33,993 nucleotides of DNA from a virus. The DNA lies in the IMG/VR virus record IMGVR_UViG_3300044993_000431, positions 1 to 33,993 of that record; one strand, given 5' to 3'. Made by a program: the position numbers and the translations under genes. This document shows positions 6,265 through 14,479 of this stretch, piece by piece (position 1 is the stretch's first letter; the number at the start of each line of letters is the position of its first letter). Under the pieces are notes generated by a model, which saw only the letters and a program-made list of their open reading frames with translations, searched no databases and had not been told where the DNA came from.

Positions 6265-8075
6265 GGTAGAGAGATCTCCGCGCACTCAGAATCCAGCAGT
6301 GCTCCAGACCAAATGCGACACTTCCTAGTGAATGGAATCGGGTGATTAGGACCACCGAGTTCCCACTGCTGAGCAGGTCCATATAGAGGCACACCGATCG
6401 GTTGATTATTGATTAGCTTTACACCATCTATCCAGACGTCCACCATGCCGCGCCAAACGCGAACTACTAGACCAACTACTCCGATCTCGATACAATCAAC
6501 AGACAGCGTGTTCGAGCCCAGCGCGATGTGAAGTTTATCGTCCCGTAGATAAATCGCCGCTGAGCCGCAGGTTATAAGATCGCTACGATACGACCAAGTC
6601 GAGATCTTGGGTTCTGTGAACGGTCGATACAATTCGAGGAAAATAGTGAATGGGTCTGTGAGATCAAGTTGTCCCAGGTAATAGCGCTCACCACTACGAG
6701 TGACGTTCGCATTTCGGTAGCCCGCCGGAAGACCTGCCCACGGAACATTGGTCAGTTCTGCCTTATAGACCTTGATGGTGTGGCTAGAACCAGTCTGCAG
6801 ATCCCCATTAGGAGTTACGAGGCGAATTTGGTTACCCCAACCATCATTACTGTAAACGTCACACCACCAATAAGCGACATAGAGTCTGGTGTCGCCATTG
6901 ACCGGCAATCGCATGATCTTCGCGATACACGGTCTGGGTGTGCTGAAATATGTCCAAGTTTGTAGGTCGTTGTTCAGACGTGCATCAGAGGTCCCCCATG
7001 GACCATTGGTCGCAAAGCCAATACGAGCAGTCTCTGGATTGAACACGCAAACAACGTGATTAATTCCATTGACTGTGCTGAAATAGAAATATGCGTATAA
7101 TCCGGATGCTCGGTAGCGATAGACCAAATTGTGCTCGTATTCTCCGATGTTTTCACGGGTGCAATTGTGGAGCGTGGCGTTATAATCAGTGTATCTAGTT
7201 CCCCCAGGCTCTGGGCGAATACCGAGGATATCGTCTGTGTCAATAGAAACAATCGGAGAATAGTTCAATGTGACCAGCGCGCCGCTGGTCACAGTACGTA
7301 CACGAGTCCGGCTGTATTTGACACCAGATGCGCCGGACTTATAGTTCGTTTCGCCAGCCGTATAGTCAAACGGCACAGCGAGACCGCCCTGGAGACGACT
7401 GACTTGTGGGCGTCTGAGCTGGATCCCGTATTGCGGAACTTTAGAGTTATCAGACAGGCCCCATGTAGTGAGGTGGCAAACTCGCTTGACATAAGAAATG
7501 TCTTTTATGTAGAGAGAGACTCGGACCCGTTGCCATTCAGTAGAAAGTGGAATAATCGCTACAGAACCACTCCAGCCGGATCCATCAGCCTTAAGAAAAC
7601 CGACTTCAGCGCAGATTTCTTTACCTAATTCTGGAGCGACCAATCGAATGTCAAAACAGAACTGCCATCCGCCAAGCAGTAATTCTCCTGTGGAGAAAGT
7701 GAAAATCTGCTCAAGCCACATGCGGTTGATGTTAAAGTCAGTCGGTGTGAACGTGAGGATCTCACCCTCGCGGGTCACGTTGCCATAGTACACAGACCAA
7801 TCACTTAGGATATCGTATGAACTGGGGTTGAACTGATTCTCGATGCGCACCTTGCCATGTTGCGGGATCTCCCCCGGCAACCGGCTATTGAACACATCCT
7901 TAGGAGTTAGTTCAAGATGATCCCTATCATATGTCCAAACTGGTGTGCGATATGGATCTGTAGGAAGCTGAGCGTTGACCAGCAACGCCTCTGGTAGTTC
8001 GTCGGAGGCCAGAGTATCTAGATCAAAAATCGATCTGACTGCGTGACCGATCTGAGACCAACCGGCAATTTTCAT
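6261..8075 (-). CDS. Tail fibre/adhesin with LamG-like C-terminal domain
   Basis: The ATG at 8075 is chosen: it overlaps the upstream stop as ATGA and has GGAG six bases upstream (an ORF start at 8108 would lie inside the upstream gene). The 604-residue protein contains beta-sandwich-like segments: about residues 115-215 (WQFCFDIRLVAPELG, WQRVRVSLYI), resembling carbohydrate-binding modules, and a C-terminal concanavalin/LamG-like part (about 470-600, TDPFTIFLELYRPF, LHIALGSNTLSV, VWIDGVKL, ending in a domain-closing I-SG---D-E motif). Such proteins bind host surface glycans. It carries a perfect 11-bp inverted repeat in its DNA (7269-7293). Exact family is not certain. Confidence 0.65.
   Translation of the reverse strand: MKIAGWSQIGHAVRSIFDLDTLASDELPEALLVNAQLPTDPYRTPVWTYDRDHLELTPKDVFNSRLPGEIPQHGKVRIENQFNPSSYDILSDWSVYYGNVTREGEILTFTPTDFNINRMWLEQIFTFSTGELLLGGWQFCFDIRLVAPELGKEICAEVGFLKADGSGWSGSVAIIPLSTEWQRVRVSLYIKDISYVKRVCHLTTWGLSDNSKVPQYGIQLRRPQVSRLQGGLAVPFDYTAGETNYKSGASGVKYSRTRVRTVTSGALVTLNYSPIVSIDTDDILGIRPEPGGTRYTDYNATLHNCTRENIGEYEHNLVYRYRASGLYAYFYFSTVNGINHVVCVFNPETARIGFATNGPWGTSDARLNNDLQTWTYFSTPRPCIAKIMRLPVNGDTRLYVAYWWCDVYSNDGWGNQIRLVTPNGDLQTGSSHTIKVYKAELTNVPWAGLPAGYRNANVTRSGERYYLGQLDLTDPFTIFLELYRPFTEPKISTWSYRSDLITCGSAAIYLRDDKLHIALGSNTLSVDCIEIGVVGLVVRVWRGMVDVWIDGVKLINNQPIGVPLYGPAQQWELGGPNHPIPFTRKCRIWSGALLDSECAEISLP
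7269..7293. repeat. Perfect 11-bp inverted repeat in the fibre gene
   Basis: TGTGACCAGCG and CGCTGGTCACA are exact inverse complements around a 3-base spacer CGC. Each arm contains the octamer GACCAGCG or its complement, which is over-represented in this genome. It lies within coding sequence, encoding TSGALVT, and no T-run follows. Confidence 0.85.
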
Positions 8076-8989
8076 GCGATTCTCCAGGCTCGCACGCGTA
8101 GTTGCCACTTAGTCGGGTCGATCTGGACAGTATTATTCGGGTTGTTGGGAGAGACTACTCTGGGTCTTGTTCGTAAATAGACCTTGATCGCTGACGCTGA
8201 TCCCACGGCATGACAAGTAGGCTTGTTCTCAGAATTGAGTAGATCTGGTGCGTATAGTTCGTCATCCACAGAAAATCCCTCATCGCTAGACGCACATCGC
8301 AGCGAGACCGTGAAAAGTGGAAGATGGCCCAGCCCATGTGAAAAAGTGAACGTCGCAGGATACGTAGACCCCAGCGAAGCCGATCCGGTGTAGGCTGGAC
8401 CCATGCTCATGGGTAGCCATGACACGCCGTTAGCGTATTCAGGTCGCTGCAGCGTTTGATTGTAGCCCATCCGACCAGCGGGGCTCGCTGCAGGGCGACC
8501 AGCCGTGTCCCAAGTCGGAAGCGTCAACGGCCCGCTGATCGGCAATATCGCAGCGACATAGACCCGCCATGCGGATTGAGATGAATCCCATGCAGCGATC
8601 AGGACAGTGCCATAGGTCGACAGCACGAAGTCAGCAGACTGAGGCAGTAGAAGTCGCCCAGTACCAGACATATTGTGCTTAAGAGTAATGGACTTGCCGG
8701 TATTCGCTAGGGTGAGCAGCAACACACGACCAGCGGTCGTGTCTCCGGTATCGAATAGATTCTGTGGATTAATGTATTTTAAGTCGTCGCTAGAAGCCCC
8801 GCCTTCGGGTTCAAGTCTGATGAATGGAGTAGATGGAGTGATCGTGTCATTAGATATGGTGAGAAAAGAGATTGCTCCACCACCGACCACTTGAGACAAG
8901 AAAGTGGTGAGTGCGTTGATCGTATCAGCAGTTTGCTGCTGAGTAGACCCGTTCTCCCCAGTCGTCAGTTGAGTAGGTAGGGTGACCAT
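8072..8989 (-). CDS. Tail fibre-like structural protein (305 aa)
   Basis: AGGAG five bases before the ATG supports the start. The N-terminal part (1-40) is polar and helical (TTGENGSTQQQTADTINALT). The middle is beta-rich with a DTAGRPAASPAGRMGYNQTL segment, a linker type common in phage tail fibres just before an EYANG-SW repeat. The C-terminal part, about 200-305, is a beta domain (YPATFTFSHGLGHLPLFTVS) that ends in Trp-Arg-Ile-Ala. It overlaps the next fibre gene as ATGA, which suggests that the two products are made in a fixed ratio. The GH-L--P-F-V motif is similar to that of tail fibre head-binding or tip domains, but no named family was recognised. Confidence 0.65.
   Translation of the reverse strand: MVTLPTQLTTGENGSTQQQTADTINALTTFLSQVVGGGAISFLTISNDTITPSTPFIRLEPEGGASSDDLKYINPQNLFDTGDTTAGRVLLLTLANTGKSITLKHNMSGTGRLLLPQSADFVLSTYGTVLIAAWDSSQSAWRVYVAAILPISGPLTLPTWDTAGRPAASPAGRMGYNQTLQRPEYANGVSWLPMSMGPAYTGSASLGSTYPATFTFSHGLGHLPLFTVSLRCASSDEGFSVDDELYAPDLLNSENKPTCHAVGSASAIKVYLRTRPRVVSPNNPNNTVQIDPTKWQLRVRAWRIA
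8724..8742. repeat. 8-bp inverted repeat containing the octamer
   Basis: ACACGACC and GGTCGTGT are perfect inverse complements around AGC. The arm and spacer include GACCAGCG. It lies within the fibre-like coding sequence. Confidence 0.75.
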
Positions 8990-9035
8990 GGCAACTCCTG
9001 GGCGAGGCTAGCACGACTCGAATTTGTCAGCAAGT

Positions 9036-9731
9036 TCATCCCCCAGGTGCGCGGATCAGCGCGCTCTTTGCTCCGGAAGAAGCTGCGATCTCAGACCAAG
9101 TAACAGCAACCATGATTCCGGGTCGCATGTAGCCAGCGCTGAGCGTGCCCACAGGAGCTGATGGAGGGGTTCCAGTAAATCCGGATCCCCGAAATGTGAA
9201 GTAGCCTGCGCTCGTGGAATTATCTGCTGTTGTCCAATTTGAAATCGAAATGGTTCCAGACGTGTTGGTCCTGTAGCAACCGACCAGCGCGAGCCCTAGT
9301 GCTGCTCCGCCGGTCGCTGGACTAGCGGTGACATCTACATCTGTGTCTCCAGAGGATAGACCATCCGCTTGTCCAATGATCGAGTCTATGTCAGAGACTT
9401 GCCAGGCCAAGACCTGGCAGCTCCAAGCGTCGGTGCTGTTGATATTGATAGTGAGGGTTCCAGAACCCCCACTACTGTCCGCGGAATACAGAGCGATCCT
9501 GGTTCCTCGGTTCTCGGTGGAATTAGCGTGAGTAGCTTCTCTGATCAGTGTGATATTACTTAGATTAGGATGTGTGATAGATGCAATGGACGGGGCTCCA
9601 GACGCCGTCTTGCTTACCTTCACGCCCAGAAGAATCTTGCCAGACGGGAAATTGACGTTACTAAACGAGTAGGAAGTCCTGGCGACCGCGTCTGAAAGAG
9701 CAACAGATGTCGCAGACAGGCTGGCCGGCAT
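9036..9731 (-). CDS. Beta-rich virion protein of the fibre cluster (231 aa)
   Basis: The protein is rich in Ser, Thr, Ala and Gly with alternating hydrophobic residues throughout (for example KILLGVKVSKTASG and GTLTININSTDAWSCQVLAW), as expected for an all-beta virion or fibre domain. There is no signal peptide or membrane segment. Its ATG overlaps the tailspike stop by one base (TAATG), so it is translated right after the spike. Possible roles are a spike cap, a fibre connector or an extra glycan-binding module. I recognise no specific family. Confidence 0.6.
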   Translation of the reverse strand: MPASLSATSVALSDAVARTSYSFSNVNFPSGKILLGVKVSKTASGAPSIASITHPNLSNITLIREATHANSTENRGTRIALYSADSSGGSGTLTININSTDAWSCQVLAWQVSDIDSIIGQADGLSSGDTDVDVTASPATGGAALGLALVGCYRTNTSGTISISNWTTADNSTSAGYFTFRGSGFTGTPPSAPVGTLSAGYMRPGIMVAVTWSEIAASSGAKSALIRAPGG

Positions 9732-12700
9732 TATGGAGCGACTCCACCAGGCTTGTATCGCTGACGATAAGGCTCTCCCCAGGACCCTCGATCAAACATA
9801 GAAGTGTAGCTATCCGACAAGTACACAAAATATAGGAACGCGTCGATGTATCGCTGACGCAGCGTTTCAAAGCCTGCCCAAGCTGCTTCTGGATTCTCAG
9901 TGACCGGGAAGTACTGCTTAGCCGTGTGATTGAACGACATCTCGCTGATGCCAACTGGCTTGCCCCTCGAGCGAGCAAAATCAAACCACGGATGCAGACC
10001 TTCTAGCTGATTGTTCTTGTCGTATTCCAACAAGCGCTGCCAATCTGCTGAAGATTTGATGCCAATGTTATCGTGGAGACTCAACGAGACGATATCTACA
10101 TAAGCATCGCCAGGATAGATATTCCATAAGCGCTCGCTCGTGCGATTCCCGAAGCGTAGCTGATAAGACGGTCCAAACTCCCAGAGGAACCGCTTACCAG
10201 AACCCATGATCGCAGCGACTGCAGCGTTCCCGAGAGTTACGATGCGCTGCCACGCAGCGATGAACCCTGCTTTGTCTGATCCAACAGCATGATTATACCA
10301 GGTACCGTTCATTTCCCAAGCGAAGCGGATAATGACTTTGTTCGCCGGTTTGCCGGCCTGCTGACAACGATAAGCTAGTCTACGGAACAGTCTAGTGTAG
10401 TAGACATCAAATTCACCGTTAGCAACCTGCTGCCAGGAATTGGCGTTCTGCCATTGATTGTTGGACAACCGCACAGCATGAGTCGCTGGTAGCCCAGTGA
10501 TACAGATAATAACCGGTCGATCAGCGGGCCAGAGAGACGTGTCCAAGGCTTTCGTGATATTCCACATATTGATCTGACCGGACCAAGTAGTGTCGTCTGG
10601 ACCAGCGCCTCCGGCCAAGCTGTCCCAATCTGGAACGTTCTGCTCTGCCCAGACAGTCGCTACATTCGTCGGTCTGCCAAGCCACTGATCATAGCGCTGG
10701 AAGACGTACAGACCTCCCCAGTAGTTGAACGCTTGTCCAATGCCGTGATACGACTTCAGAGAAGGAACTGTCCAGCCGGCCGGCCAGCCAGAAGGAGTCG
10801 TAGTGGGGAGTTGGCCAGCCTGCTGACCAACGTCAGCGCTAGTCAACCGAACAGCGGCCGGGACGGTTCTGTTAAGGGAGGGTGTCGTTGTTCCTGAATG
10901 AGTACCGTAAGTGATCGTTCCCACGTGACCACTGACTTCAGTCGCATTGGCTGGTACCGTCTGGTCCCCAGAACGACCAGGAAACACATGTCCTACCAGG
11001 AGTGCTCCATCATTACCGGCGACCACAGATCGCTTGGCTGCGGGGTAGTCCAGCGGGGGAGTCTGCCATCCAGGACTGGTGTCTGGGTCGTGTGTTCCGG
11101 CGCTGACTTGAAATTGACCACCCAGACACTTATTGCCCACCGCAGAGTTGTCGCGATCCATAATTCGCCACCCGCCAGATTGATCAAAGTAGTTGGCGAG
11201 TAGCGCGTTGTTCACACCGTACTGAATCTGGACATAGCGGCTGGTTCCGCAATTGACGAACGTGTTGTATCGCAAGATGTTCGTGCTGGACAATACCTGA
11301 ATTACCTGATCATGAGTCGTAACGTTCTCAAATAGATTGAATTCCACAACACAGGCAGCCTGCAGCGAGATATCCGTTCCAGCCACCCCGAGCAAAATCG
11401 CATGGCGATCGGTGCCGCTGGACGTAGAGTTGTAGAAGTAATTGTGGTGGATCCAGGCCCTGCGACCACCGTCCGCAGGGCGGACGTTCACGCCCTGGGC
11501 TTGTAGGCCAACAAATTCGCACCAAGAAATTTCGCAGTCCTCTTTTGAGACCTTGATTACAGGCGAACTAGTGCATCCATCGAAGCGACAACGAACCACT
11601 TTCTGTCCGACATTCGAAACCTCTACGCGACCCCCTCCAGAGAACCTGACACCATAGACCTGTTGATACATCCCCTGCAAAGACAAGACGCCAGTGATAG
11701 AAGCGCCGTTGATCGACGCAGCGACAAGGGCGACCTGGGCAACGTTGACCGTGTAGTTCCCAGAATACGTCCCATTGGCCAAGACTATCTTGTCGCCGAC
11801 CTGGGCGTTTTGAAGTGCATTAGTCAGTTCTGTAGAATTCGTGACGTTGACAATGCGAGCCCCAGACGGCTCAGCGGGAGGACGATTGAGGCCTCCGCTC
11901 ATGTTCGCGTAAGGACCGACGTCTGTGTCCACCAAGCGAACAGGGGCCGGGACGCTGATCGACGAGGTCGCAGAGACGGTTGTGCCGACCTCACGCTGGC
12001 GCTGGACAGTTCCTTGGTTAGCTTCTACGACAGTGTCAGTAGCGGGTACGTCGCTAGGAGGAGTCGCTCCAACGATGACGGTGGCGATGTTGCTGACAAC
12101 AGATGCTCGCAGCGACGCTGGCGTGTCTCTAGCGTCAATAGTCAATGGACTACGATTACCAGCATAGATCGAAATCTTACCAGAGCAGAAATTGCCGTGG
12201 ATAGCGTTATCCGCTCCGTAATTATTGATTCCCCCTACGCCAGACTGTGGATCACTGATCCAGTTGCCCTTGATAGAATTGCCATTACCGGCGCGATTGT
12301 TGATCAGCGCGCCGTAGCACTGTTCGATCGTGTTGTTATTGATCGAGACCCGACTACAGAAGTTTAGAATCAAGTTGTTCTGTTTGGACAGACATCTGCG
12401 GAAAAGATTGTACTCCACCACCCCACCGAGCTCGACGAGCTCGTCTGACGGCGACCCTATGACGATGCCATAGAGTTGATACCGCTGATCGGTGTTGCTG
12501 TCGTGGAAATAATTTCTATGAATCCAAGTCCTGCGCGCGCCAGCGCCCGGCAGGACTTCAACTGCTTTCGCACGATAGCGATCGAATTCACAGAACCCGA
12601 CCTGGCAATCAACTCCTGTCACAGACACACAGGCCGCGGAAATGTCGTCTTGACCCTGGCGCCAATAACACCGGCTAGCGACAGTTCCTTCTCCGATCAG

Positions 12701-13537
12701 GCGCAACGTCGCAGCGTTGAATTGTACTCCATAGATCCAGGTGTGGTTACCTCGCAGTTCAAGAGATCCAGTGAACTCCGCGGTATGAAGCTGTTCACCA
12801 CGAATTACAATCGGGCTCTCCTTGGTGCCGTGCTTGAACGCAGAAAACTGTCCGCTATAGGAGCCCGAACTAAGAACGATATGTTCTCCAGGCTGAACCG
12901 CCTGCAAGGCTGCTTGCAGTTCCTGGCTATTCGATACCAGAATAGATCTAGAGGCAGTAGGATAGGTCGCCGGATTCTGTGGACCAGCGCTGACAGTTTG
13001 ACTAGTGCGGGTTCGAATCAGATCAACCGCCGAGACCGTGTAGTACCCGACGTTCGGCGCGCTGGCAGAATCGCTGAACTCGAATACGAATCTAGCCTGC
13101 GCTCCAGTTTTGTCAGATAACAGGTTCGAAGAATACGTCCACGTGTAGGTGGCAAAGGACGTTGTTAGATTCTGCCATGTGCCCGTACTCTTAAGAACAG
13201 TTCCTTCATAAAGAGATGCTCTGACCTTGGGCGCGCCGGTAGTCGTGGAAACCTTGGCTCGCACTCGTAGCAAAAGGTCGCCGGACAATTGTCCAGAAAC
13301 AGCGCTGAACACGGCGGTCGCGCCGAATGTTCCTCCTGCGGTGAAGCTGTGATTCTCATACGTGGAATCTGAGCTCGCTTCTGCAACACCTTTGATAGAA
13401 TCTTTATTAGTAATATTCCAGTTAGCCGGGTTGATTAAATCAGCAAAATCCACCCGCTCAGTGACGGTTTCTACTGTAACGGGAGCAGCGCTGACAGAGG
13501 TCAGCGGGCGAAGACCAGCGGCAACACGCCTACGCAT
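9731..13537 (-). CDS. Giant tailspike: two PL6-like beta-helices plus GH26-like glycosidase
   Basis: The 1268-residue protein has these parts. (1) Residues 20-180, a beta-sandwich of carbohydrate-binding type. (2) Residues 198-490, a right-handed beta-helix opening NSQELQAALQAVQPGEHIVL, the start pattern of PL6 alginate/chondroitin lyases. (3) Residues 560-850, a second such helix, opening NSTELTNALQNAQVGDKIVL. (4) Residues 930-1262, a TIM-barrel-like domain resembling GH26 mannanases, with FAWEMNG (Glu1075, acid/base candidate) and GISEM (Glu1199, nucleophile candidate). A short motif, VPAxVRLxxxDVG, follows each helix (529-541 and 892-904), marking module duplication. By remembered alignment, the PL6 catalytic Lys is replaced in both helices (Phe, Leu), while the Arg survives only in the first (Arg415). 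So the helices may bind and the GH26 part may cut. It is the likely depolymerase of this phage. Confidence 0.8.
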   Translation of the reverse strand: MRRRVAAGLRPLTSVSAAPVTVETVTERVDFADLINPANWNITNKDSIKGVAEASSDSTYENHSFTAGGTFGATAVFSAVSGQLSGDLLLRVRAKVSTTTGAPKVRASLYEGTVLKSTGTWQNLTTSFATYTWTYSSNLLSDKTGAQARFVFEFSDSASAPNVGYYTVSAVDLIRTRTSQTVSAGPQNPATYPTASRSILVSNSQELQAALQAVQPGEHIVLSSGSYSGQFSAFKHGTKESPIVIRGEQLHTAEFTGSLELRGNHTWIYGVQFNAATLRLIGEGTVASRCYWRQGQDDISAACVSVTGVDCQVGFCEFDRYRAKAVEVLPGAGARRTWIHRNYFHDSNTDQRYQLYGIVIGSPSDELVELGGVVEYNLFRRCLSKQNNLILNFCSRVSINNNTIEQCYGALINNRAGNGNSIKGNWISDPQSGVGGINNYGADNAIHGNFCSGKISIYAGNRSPLTIDARDTPASLRASVVSNIATVIVGATPPSDVPATDTVVEANQGTVQRQREVGTTVSATSSISVPAPVRLVDTDVGPYANMSGGLNRPPAEPSGARIVNVTNSTELTNALQNAQVGDKIVLANGTYSGNYTVNVAQVALVAASINGASITGVLSLQGMYQQVYGVRFSGGGRVEVSNVGQKVVRCRFDGCTSSPVIKVSKEDCEISWCEFVGLQAQGVNVRPADGGRRAWIHHNYFYNSTSSGTDRHAILLGVAGTDISLQAACVVEFNLFENVTTHDQVIQVLSSTNILRYNTFVNCGTSRYVQIQYGVNNALLANYFDQSGGWRIMDRDNSAVGNKCLGGQFQVSAGTHDPDTSPGWQTPPLDYPAAKRSVVAGNDGALLVGHVFPGRSGDQTVPANATEVSGHVGTITYGTHSGTTTPSLNRTVPAAVRLTSADVGQQAGQLPTTTPSGWPAGWTVPSLKSYHGIGQAFNYWGGLYVFQRYDQWLGRPTNVATVWAEQNVPDWDSLAGGAGPDDTTWSGQINMWNITKALDTSLWPADRPVIICITGLPATHAVRLSNNQWQNANSWQQVANGEFDVYYTRLFRRLAYRCQQAGKPANKVIIRFAWEMNGTWYNHAVGSDKAGFIAAWQRIVTLGNAAVAAIMGSGKRFLWEFGPSYQLRFGNRTSERLWNIYPGDAYVDIVSLSLHDNIGIKSSADWQRLLEYDKNNQLEGLHPWFDFARSRGKPVGISEMSFNHTAKQYFPVTENPEAAWAGFETLRQRYIDAFLYFVYLSDSYTSMFDRGSWGEPYRQRYKPGGVAP

Positions 13538-13543
13538 GATGAG

Positions 13544-14479
13544 TCACCCACTAAGGTCATATGTGATGATCGCCACGTTGCGCTTCGTACCATTGGCATC
13601 GACGATAACTTTCTTTCCCGGCCCAACGTTTACTGAACCTCCCCCTTCTAGACTAAGAACATGTGTCGTACTCGAGGTTTCATTCAGCGCGTGGAACACA
13701 CCTCGCCAACCAGTCGGTACTTGAATAGTCTTAGCCGTAGTGGCTGTGATGCGCCGTTCTACGCCGATGTCAGAATCTCCAAGAACAATCGGTGAAGAAG
13801 TACTATTGTCAATAGTAGGACCGAGCTTCATCCACCCGCCATAGACCTCTTGCTTGTTGAAATTCACACTTCCAGCAAACATAGTCGGACCAGTAAATGT
13901 CTGGCCCGAACTGATCTGACCGCTAGCGTAATACGTCACATTCGCGCCGGAGACGGCTCCAACGGTCACGATAGCTTCAGCATTCGGACCATCCAGGGAG
14001 ATGCTGGATTCTCCATTAATAGTAGAACCGCTCGGTGCCTGTATGGTCAAGGTGCCGCCCTGATCAGGCGCGGCCATGATGCTCCACCACATTCCAACGG
14101 TCACAGACGCGCCGCCGGGCAGAGTCACAGTGACATTGCCAGCCGGCGGAGTACCTGAATTTCGTAGAATGACCGACCTTTCGTAAAAGGTAATCACACC
14201 GGACTCAGACACAAGACGCTGAGCCACGTGATCAGCGCCGATGGTTTGGCCGGTCCCCAAGACGATCGGAGAACGAACATGTTGAACCGGAACTTCGCCA
14301 ACTTCCAGTCCGGTTTCGTCTGATTTGACCTTTACGATCTTATTTGCGAGACCAGTATAGTTCGTCGGCAAGGTGCTGATCTGATCATAAACACCCTTAA
14401 TGAACTGATCCAGTCTAGTGCGGTTATTCGGATTTGTATTGTCTCCCTCAACGAAGATGACTGCTCTACTGTACGTCAT
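13544..14479 (-). CDS. Tail fibre protein following the tail tip (311 aa)
   Basis: The protein begins MTYSRAVIFVEGDNTNPNNR, has a short helical N-terminal part, then a segment ending VKSDETGLEVGEV (a common fibre N-terminal motif). A beta-rich region follows with GNVTVTLPGGASVTVGMWW and DQGGTLTIQAPSGSTINGES, typical of phage fibre or host-interaction stalks, and a trimer-like C-terminus. It overlaps the J-like gene start (TAATG) and lies directly after it, the position of the lambda side-tail-fibre genes. Its likely role is to link or decorate the tip. No enzyme motif is seen. Confidence 0.65.
   Translation of the reverse strand: MTYSRAVIFVEGDNTNPNNRTRLDQFIKGVYDQISTLPTNYTGLANKIVKVKSDETGLEVGEVPVQHVRSPIVLGTGQTIGADHVAQRLVSESGVITFYERSVILRNSGTPPAGNVTVTLPGGASVTVGMWWSIMAAPDQGGTLTIQAPSGSTINGESSISLDGPNAEAIVTVGAVSGANVTYYASGQISSGQTFTGPTMFAGSVNFNKQEVYGGWMKLGPTIDNSTSSPIVLGDSDIGVERRITATTAKTIQVPTGWRGVFHALNETSSTTHVLSLEGGGSVNVGPGKKVIVDANGTKRNVAIITYDLSG

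Noticed and set aside
6264-6285. Longer start for the small fibre-cluster protein
   Set aside because: The ATG at 6264 has a ribosome binding site and an ATGA overlap with the upstream stop; the extension does not.
11663-12367. 234-residue plus-strand frame inside the tailspike gene
   Set aside because: It is a mirror of the tailspike coding sequence, with Asp/Arg/Ile-rich low-information sequence and no ribosome binding site.
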